From: an uncultured Acetatifactor sp.
GTDB lineage: Bacteria; Bacillota; Clostridia; Lachnospirales; Lachnospiraceae
Reading direction: 5' to 3'
Assembly (NCBI GenBank): GCA_910584375.1
Contig: CAJUAH010000008.1
Span: 1 to 64,000, forward strand
DNA length: 64,000 nt
Both the position numbers and the translations under genes were made by a program. Within the stretch, counting starts at the first letter, position 1; every line of letters begins with the position of its first letter. The notes beneath the pieces are model-generated. The model was not told the origin of the DNA. It saw only the letters and a list, made by a program, of their open reading frames with translations, and ran no database searches. Shown piece after piece: positions 59,262 to 64,000 of this stretch.

Positions 59262-61791
59262 CAAAGAAAGTGCCCACGTAATAGACCCACATGGTATTCT
59301 CGTCCATGGGAATCATCTGGCTGCCGAAAAACTCTCCGTCCCCCAGGTTGACATTCCACCACCGGAAATTTCCCTCCGGGAGCCGCGCCTGGGAAGGCCA
59401 GTTGGCTGAGTCGTCCTCGCCGCAGCCAAATCCCCGGATGGGCAGGCTGGTCTCCCACGCTCCCGCCATCGCGTATTCATGGGCGGCATTCTGCCAGTCG
59501 TAGATCAGCTTTGTCCCCAGCAGCGCCTCCGTCTCCTCCTGCTCCAACGCCTCATAGGGCACGCTGGCGACGCCGGTGATCTCCCAGGTTCCCTGTAGAT
59601 ATTCCTGCGCCTGGGCCGCCTCTCCCCTCTGCCGGACGCGGGTGGCAGTCCAGAACCTTGTACCGCCCCACAGATCATATACCAGCATGGTATTTTCGTC
59701 CAGTACATAGACCGCGTTGCCAAAGTCAGCATTCTCGCCCAGGTTGACCAGAATCCGCCGTGCGTCCTGGGCGTAGGCGTCCAGCCAGGCCACATTGTAG
59801 GTATTCCAGAACTCTTCCCCGCTCTGGGTCAGGCTGCTGCACCCCCGGATATTCCCCTCATATCTCACATTGCCCGCAGTGTCCAGGCTCTGGAAAATGC
59901 CGTCCCCATAGCGCAGAATTTCCCCGATACGCTCGTTTGGCCTGGTCTGCTCCTGCTCCCATATGTCGATGCCGCTGACGCGCCAGTCGCCCTCCAGATA
60001 ATCCGCGGCATTCTGATCCCAGTCCTCCGGGTACACGTCTGTAAATTCCACGCTTTTGCGATATTTTCCGAAATCAGGACTCCATGTGTAAAAATCATGG
60101 GAGGAATATTCCGCGTTCATTTGATATAAAAACAGTTCGAGGTGACCCTCTATAAGACCGCTTTCCAGGTACAGGTTGGTGATACCGTCCGCACCCATGG
60201 GCCAATAGTCTCCCCACATGGGACCGTCATAGAGATACTCCAGTTTTCCCTCCGCCGTCACCGTGAAAAAGTAGTGATAACTCCTGCCATCCTCCGTCTT
60301 GGTTCCCAGGAAGAAGTCCTGCTGCCCGTCCAGGTTACAGTCCTCCATATACCAGGGGAAATCCTTATAGTAAAAGCGCATCTCCCGGCCGCCCTGCCCA
60401 TTGGCCAGCGCCTTGCTGTCCAGCAGCTGCCCCTGGGCGTCCAGCGTCCGCAATTCATATATGCCCTCATATTCCTCTGTCTCCGCGCCGTCCTGCCCGC
60501 GATAGACGCTACGGGTTCCCTCAGTCAGCACCAGCCGCAGCGTTACCCTGTCGCCCGCGGAGATCTCCGCCTGTCCCTCGCTGAGTACAAACTCCCGCAG
60601 CTCTTCCGACTGCTGCGGCAGAGCCAAGACTGTGGACGGCTGCGGATACTGCCCTCCGTCTGCGGAAGGTTGCTCCCCTTTCTGGGAGCCCTGTACCCCC
60701 TGACTTCCCTGGGGAACGGTCAGAAAGACGATTCCTCCCGTCAGCGCCGCCAGCGCCACGCAGAGTGTGATCCCTCTCCCCCTTCTTTTCGTCTGTAAAA
60801 TATTCCGTATCCGCCGCTCGGTATGTGTCTCTCCAAAGGCCAATACCGCCGGGCCATTCTGCTTTATGGCAAAGCCCAGCAGGGCGGAGGCGTAGGCCCG
60901 TCTCTCCTGCAGATCCGCCCGCGCCATGGCCGCCTCGTCGCAGAACATCTCCATATCCTGATAGAATAGATGAATCCCCAGCCATACCAGCGGATTCCAC
61001 CAGTGCAGGCACAGGGCGAAAGTACCCAGCAAACGCAGCAGGGGATCCCCATGGCGGATATGACTCTGCTCATGGAGCAGAATATATCTTTCTGTCTCCG
61101 GCTCCAACCCGTAGGACAGATAGATCCGTGGACGCAGTACCCCCAGCACAAAAGGAGAGCCTGCCCTTTCACTGCGCCAGATATTGTCCCGCACATGAAC
61201 TGCCGCCTTCAGTTTTCGTTTCCACCCTGTATACTGCACCGTAAAGAAGAACAGGAGCGCCGTCGTTCCCATGGCGTAGATGCCTTTCATCCAGGGGAGC
61301 ATGTTCTGCCAGACCTTTTCCAATGGGTCTGCCGTCCTGTCCTCTGTCTGGATACGGCTTTGCCCCTCGCTTGGAGAAGGAACATTCAAAACGCCGGGAA
61401 CCGTATTGCCATGCCCTGTTTCGTCTCCGCTCATGCCGTTCTGCCCGGGGGCCGTCACAGCCCCGGCATTTTCCCCCGGCAGGGAACCGTTCTGCCTGTC
61501 CGCGGGGGCAGTCTCCCTCACGGGCACGCGCGGCGCGGCGGGCTGCTCCTTCCGGGCTGTTTCCGCCGTCTTCCCGGTCAGAAATCCGGGCTGCATACTG
61601 TAATCGCTCTCAATAAATACCGGACACAGCAGACGCAGCAGCACCAGGAACCACAGTCCGTAGCTGTACCCTTTGGAACAGCCCCGTAGCAGCATGCGCA
61701 GGATCAGGACAAAAACGATCAGCAAGCCCGCCAGCAGACTCATTTGCCACAGATGTTCCGCTATATGCATATGTCTCCATATTTCTGTCAT
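59242..61791 (-). CDS. BlaR1-like M56 metalloprotease with non-penicillin-binding sensor
   Basis: An 849-residue membrane protein. Membrane helices near 15-35, 40-58, 170-190 and 350-370; a proline/glycine-rich insert (75-155) separates the second and third. The M56 zinc motif is ILLHEQSHIRHGDPLLR near residue 241. After the last helix (from about 380) stands a long extracellular region without the SxxK motif of a penicillin sensor. Its last 255 residues are two copies of a module beginning YLEGDWRVSG and YLQGTWEITG and ending DENTML and DENTMW. The preceding blaI-like gene is the likely regulatory partner, cleaved after signal detection. The signal is unknown. Confidence 0.85.
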   Translation of the reverse strand: MTEIWRHMHIAEHLWQMSLLAGLLIVFVLILRMLLRGCSKGYSYGLWFLVLLRLLCPVFIESDYSMQPGFLTGKTAETARKEQPAAPRVPVRETAPADRQNGSLPGENAGAVTAPGQNGMSGDETGHGNTVPGVLNVPSPSEGQSRIQTEDRTADPLEKVWQNMLPWMKGIYAMGTTALLFFFTVQYTGWKRKLKAAVHVRDNIWRSERAGSPFVLGVLRPRIYLSYGLEPETERYILLHEQSHIRHGDPLLRLLGTFALCLHWWNPLVWLGIHLFYQDMEMFCDEAAMARADLQERRAYASALLGFAIKQNGPAVLAFGETHTERRIRNILQTKRRGRGITLCVALAALTGGIVFLTVPQGSQGVQGSQKGEQPSADGGQYPQPSTVLALPQQSEELREFVLSEGQAEISAGDRVTLRLVLTEGTRSVYRGQDGAETEEYEGIYELRTLDAQGQLLDSKALANGQGGREMRFYYKDFPWYMEDCNLDGQQDFFLGTKTEDGRSYHYFFTVTAEGKLEYLYDGPMWGDYWPMGADGITNLYLESGLIEGHLELFLYQMNAEYSSHDFYTWSPDFGKYRKSVEFTDVYPEDWDQNAADYLEGDWRVSGIDIWEQEQTRPNERIGEILRYGDGIFQSLDTAGNVRYEGNIRGCSSLTQSGEEFWNTYNVAWLDAYAQDARRILVNLGENADFGNAVYVLDENTMLVYDLWGGTRFWTATRVRQRGEAAQAQEYLQGTWEITGVASVPYEALEQEETEALLGTKLIYDWQNAAHEYAMAGAWETSLPIRGFGCGEDDSANWPSQARLPEGNFRWWNVNLGDGEFFGSQMIPMDENTMWVYYVGTFFEARRTE

Positions 61792-61902
61792 CTCTTTCTC
61801 TGCCCCCCAACTTACCGCGTTATTATGCCGTCCTGCTTTCCCTTGCTTTGCACGTCCTGCAGCTATCCTATTCCCTGTTACTTTCCGCCCTCCGACGCCG
61901 CC

Positions 61903-62256
61903 CTATTCTCCCGCCTGATCGATCAGCGCCCGGATCCTCTGCATATCCTTTTTTGTCAGTTTCCGATCCTTCAAGAAAGCCGCCAGAAACGCAGGCACAT
62001 CTCCGCCGGTGGTGCGCTCCAGCAGTTCGTCGCTGGCCTGTCTGTCCACCTGCTCCTTGCTGGCCAGGGATGTGACGATGGTGTTCTCATTCTGTACGAT
62101 ACCTTTTTCCGCCAGTTTGCGCAGCACTGTATAAGTAGTAGACTTTTTCCAACCCAACTGCTCTCTGCACAGCTCCACCAATCTGGGGCTGCTCACCGGC
62201 TCATTCTCCCAGACCACGCCCAGAAAACGGTATTCACTCTCAAATACTTTCTCCAT
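61903..62256 (-). CDS. blaI: BlaI/MecI-family repressor
   Basis: A 117-residue penicillinase-type repressor. The winged helix spans 1-70 (EYRFLGVVWENEPVSSPRLV, then KKSTTYTVLRKLAEKGIV). The C-terminal dimer region has the usual protease-target area. It is 111 bases upstream of the blaR1-like gene on the same strand. Its promoter carries an inverted repeat over the -10, fitting autoregulation. The symbol is by family only; no beta-lactamase gene is in the window. Confidence 0.9.
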   Translation of the reverse strand: MEKVFESEYRFLGVVWENEPVSSPRLVELCREQLGWKKSTTYTVLRKLAEKGIVQNENTIVTSLASKEQVDRQASDELLERTTGGDVPAFLAAFLKDRKLTKKDMQRIRALIDQAGE

Positions 62257-62285
62257 TGCCCCCGATTCCTTTCAGTCTATCCCGA

Positions 62286-62326
62286 TAAACTGTTTACAGT
62301 TTACTCCAATAAACCAGAGATGTCAA
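62286..62326 (-). promoter_or_regulatory. blaI promoter and operator
   Basis: On the minus strand TTGACA, 17 bases, TAAACT. The perfect 7-bp inverted repeat TAAACTG-TTTA-CAGTTTA (plus strand 62286-62303) overlaps the whole -10, where a BlaI dimer would block transcription. Confidence 0.75.
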
Positions 62327-62357
62327 GAGTCTTCGCAATACAATTTTCCATACAGTT

Positions 62358-62387
62358 TGCAACATAAACATCCGGCACTGCAACATA
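62358..62387 (+). promoter_or_regulatory. LytTR-type direct repeat
   Basis: TGCAACATA occurs at 62358-62366 and 62379-62387, two 9-base direct repeats with 12 bases between. This is the standard geometry of a LytTR-dimer site. It lies just upstream of the -35 at 62400. Confidence 0.7.
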
Positions 62388-62399
62388 GACAGGGATCTA

Positions 62400-62427
62400 T
62401 TGCAAAAAAGCAGAAATATGATATTCT
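62400..62427 (+). promoter_or_regulatory. promoter of the LytTR unit
   Basis: TTGCAA, 16 bases, TATTCT. It follows the direct repeat by 12 bases and precedes the ATG by 18 bases. Confidence 0.5.
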
Positions 62428-62445
62428 GGTTTCGAGGTAAAGACA

Positions 62446-62898
62446 ATGAGATGGATCAAAACACATGAACCGGAGCTTGGTGAAAACTATCTGGAAATTC
62501 ATTACGGACAACTGAATAACGAGACGCGGGATATCATCCGGTATCTGGAATCCAGAGACGTCCTGCTGGGCCGAAACGAGGCGGAAAGCCGTCTGATCAG
62601 GCCGGACGAGATCTATTATGCCGAGATCGTCGACCGCAAATGTTTCGCCTGTTTGAAGGAGGAAGTCTGGAAACTGGAGGAGGGACTGGCCGAACTCACA
62701 GAGCGCTATGAGAGCCATGGTTTTGTGCGCATCGGCAAGTCCACGGTGGTAAATATCCACAAGGTAAAGCAGATCAAAGCCGACCTGAACATGCGCATGG
62801 ATCTGGTTTTGCTCAATGGGGAGATCATCGTCATGAGCCGCAGTTATCGGAACGACTTTTTCAGGAAATTGAAAAGCATGAGAATGGAGGGGAAGTAA
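62446..62898 (+). CDS. stand-alone LytTR transcriptional regulator
   Basis: A 150-residue regulator without a receiver domain. The LytTR domain fills residues 50-148 (PDEIYYAEIVDRKCFACL, FVRIGKSTVVNIHKVKQIKA, IIVMSRSYRNDFFRKLKSM). The first 45 residues resemble the short N-terminal region of such one-piece regulators. The next gene starts directly after its stop and encodes a membrane protein. This matches LytTR regulatory systems such as HdrRM and BrsRM of Streptococcus, where a membrane partner restrains the regulator. A direct repeat upstream suggests autoregulation. Confidence 0.9.
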   Translation: MRWIKTHEPELGENYLEIHYGQLNNETRDIIRYLESRDVLLGRNEAESRLIRPDEIYYAEIVDRKCFACLKEEVWKLEEGLAELTERYESHGFVRIGKSTVVNIHKVKQIKADLNMRMDLVLLNGEIIVMSRSYRNDFFRKLKSMRMEGK

Positions 62899-63312
62899 AT
62901 GATAGACAGACACAATTTCTGGCCCACCGTGAGCGGAGTATTTACCTGTCTGCTGATCGGGAAGATCGCCCTGGAGAGCATATGGGGCGTCCGGGATGAA
63001 CACTATGCTGAAAACATTATAGCGCTGTTTGTGATAACGTTTATGGCGACTTTGCTCTTAAGTATGCACAGGTATTTGCAGAATATGCCCGTCCTGTTGG
63101 TGATGCTGCTGCAATATGGGGTACTGATGGGCGGCGTGATGGGCGCGATGTGGCTGGGAACGCATTTCACAGATATGCATACCAATGCCTGCCGGGATAT
63201 GTTCTGGTCGGTTACGATTCCGTATGTGGCATTGGCGGGAGTGTATTATATATCGTTTTTCTGGAACATAAAAAAGGCCAATGCGCTGTTGAAGATGAAT
63301 CAGGAAAAATGA
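62899..63312 (+). CDS. DUF3021/DUF6608-like membrane partner protein
   Basis: A 137-residue protein with four membrane helices (about 10-28, 40-55, 63-85 and 105-122). It starts one base after the LytTR stop (TAAATG) behind GGAGGGGAAG, so it is translationally coupled. Size, helix number and position match the DUF3021/DUF6608-type membrane proteins that accompany LytTR regulators. By analogy with HdrM/BrsM it may inhibit the regulator; not demonstrated here. Confidence 0.75.
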   Translation: MIDRHNFWPTVSGVFTCLLIGKIALESIWGVRDEHYAENIIALFVITFMATLLLSMHRYLQNMPVLLVMLLQYGVLMGGVMGAMWLGTHFTDMHTNACRDMFWSVTIPYVALAGVYYISFFWNIKKANALLKMNQEK

Positions 63313-63340
63313 ATAAGAAAGCACAGGGAGGAAAATAAAA

Positions 63341-64000
63341 ATGGAGAAAAAATCTAAAACGCAAAACAGGGATATTGGTGACACAACTTGTAAGAAACAG
63401 GGAATGGATTATCTGTGGCTGGCACTGACCGCCTTTGGCGGCCTGGGCCTGGAGGCAGTGTACGCCTTTGCGCTGGAGCCTATGATATACGGCTGTGAAA
63501 TGCGGGACTGGAACACCTGGCAGACTCTTCTGCACTGGACGGTCACCTGCGTCACCTGGGGGTTCGTAGCATGGTACACTATAAGAAAAGCAAAGAGAGA
63601 CTGCGGTTTCGATCTGTTTAAAAAAGGCGGATCCGTCAGGCTGTGGCAGTGGATCGCCGCTATCGGATGCGCGGCGATCTGTCTGGCGAGTACTTACATC
63701 GACTGGCAGGGCAGCAAGCTCCTCATAGAATTTATGCAGCTGGGGGCGCTGAAGTTTATTTTTCAATATATATACTATCTGTTTGAAGTCGTTCTGTTCA
63801 TGCTGATTATTGTCTATGGACAGAAGGCGTTTGAGGTATGGTTTCGGAAGGCAAATATTCCTTACGGCGGCATCGTGGTGGCTCTGACATGGGGCATGGC
63901 CCATTGGTTTACCAAGGGAACACTGGCAGCAGGTCTGTATTCGGCATTCGGCGGATTCTGCTTTGGAGCAATGTATCTGCTTTTGAACCGGGATATAAAG
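63341..64000 (+). CDS. CPBP-like membrane protein, cut by window end
   Basis: Translated by hand: ATG 63341 behind GGGAGG, open for 220 codons to the window edge. About five or six membrane helices are visible so far. The last part, WGMAHWFTKGTLAAGLYSAF then GGFCFGAMYL, resembles the histidine-containing end of CPBP (CAAX protease-like) proteins; the glutamate pair normally preceding it is not evident. It lies 28 bases after the LytTR partner gene and is probably in the same operon, possibly the regulated output. Family uncertain. Confidence 0.6.
   Translation, partial: MEKKSKTQNRDIGDTTCKKQGMDYLWLALTAFGGLGLEAVYAFALEPMIYGCEMRDWNTWQTLLHWTVTCVTWGFVAWYTIRKAKRDCGFDLFKKGGSVRLWQWIAAIGCAAICLASTYIDWQGSKLLIEFMQLGALKFIFQYIYYLFEVVLFMLIIVYGQKAFEVWFRKANIPYGGIVVALTWGMAHWFTKGTLAAGLYSAFGGFCFGAMYLLLNRDIK

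Noticed and set aside
62323..63003. 226-codon minus-strand frame opposite the LytTR gene
   Set aside because: Shadow of a gene with clear LytTR motifs.
63212..63904. 230-codon minus-strand frame at the right end
   Set aside because: Antisense to the membrane protein frame that starts at 63341 with a good ribosome site.
1..64000. CRISPR array, insertion sequence, rRNA or phage module
   Set aside because: No regularly spaced repeats, transposase or integrase, rRNA sequence or phage structural genes were seen.

Overview
The window looks like a chromosomal segment of a Gram-positive anaerobic member of the Clostridia, most likely Lachnospiraceae. This is inferred from sigma-A promoters and AGGAGG ribosome sites, a CCA-less tRNA gene, coexistence of GlnRS with GatCAB, the split purH arrangement under a ZTP riboswitch, a solitary flagellin, and many small families typical of that group (DUF6062-, DUF6106-, DUF6440- and DUF6608-like). 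Most genes are GC-rich. Two blocks are visibly AT-richer: the first 3.9 kb and 16.7-19.4 kb.

Layout. 1-3.6 kb: edge of a probable defence island, with a SNF2/DEAH helicase followed by a DUF4391-like gene cut by the window start. 3.9-8.9 kb: hypothetical genes, a zinc-ribbon-like repeat lipoprotein whose reading frame continues past a TAG, and a double GNAT acetyltransferase. 8.9-16.6 kb: an ABC export operon, a divergent AgrC/AgrA-like two-component system with a DUF6440 protein, and an OmpR-type two-component system; the ABC operon and the OmpR system share an identical 16-nt upstream element at the same distance from the -10 box. 16.9-19.3 kb: AT-rich MBOAT/SGNH-like pair. 19.5-23.9 kb: NYN-LOTUS protein, CbiE/T-like methyltransferase, gene remnant, HicBA toxin-antitoxin, tRNA-Lys and an XRE regulator. 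24-36.9 kb: chemotaxis receptor, ABC exporter, HAD phosphatase, M19 dipeptidase, uracil permease with an attenuator-like leader, a second MBOAT/SGNH pair, a DUF6062-like protein and TetR.

36.9-48.8 kb: MocR regulator, DUF2225 protein, GlnRS, solute-binding lipoprotein plus hybrid sensor kinase, DHH phosphoesterase, and the final purine steps (stand-alone AICAR transformylase plus PurO-type IMP cyclohydrolase) under a ZTP riboswitch. 48.8-64 kb: an Rpn-like protein, a surface protein, an orphan LytTR response regulator, a short flagellin, GuaB, the gatCAB operon, a BlaI/BlaR1 pair with a recognisable operator, and a LytTR/membrane-protein regulatory unit with an autoregulatory-type direct repeat. 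The last gene runs off the end.

How they work together: purO, AICAR transformylase and guaB form IMP and lead towards GMP; uracil permease handles pyrimidine salvage; GlnRS and GatCAB supply amidated aminoacyl-tRNAs. A large share of the window is sensing and regulation: four sensor kinase or receptor proteins, three two-component-type regulators, BlaI/R, LytTR, TetR and MocR. The best leads for something new are the helicase/DUF4391 island edge, the shared OmpR-type element, the LytTR unit, the BlaR1 with a duplicated extracellular module, and the lipoprotein read across a stop codon.
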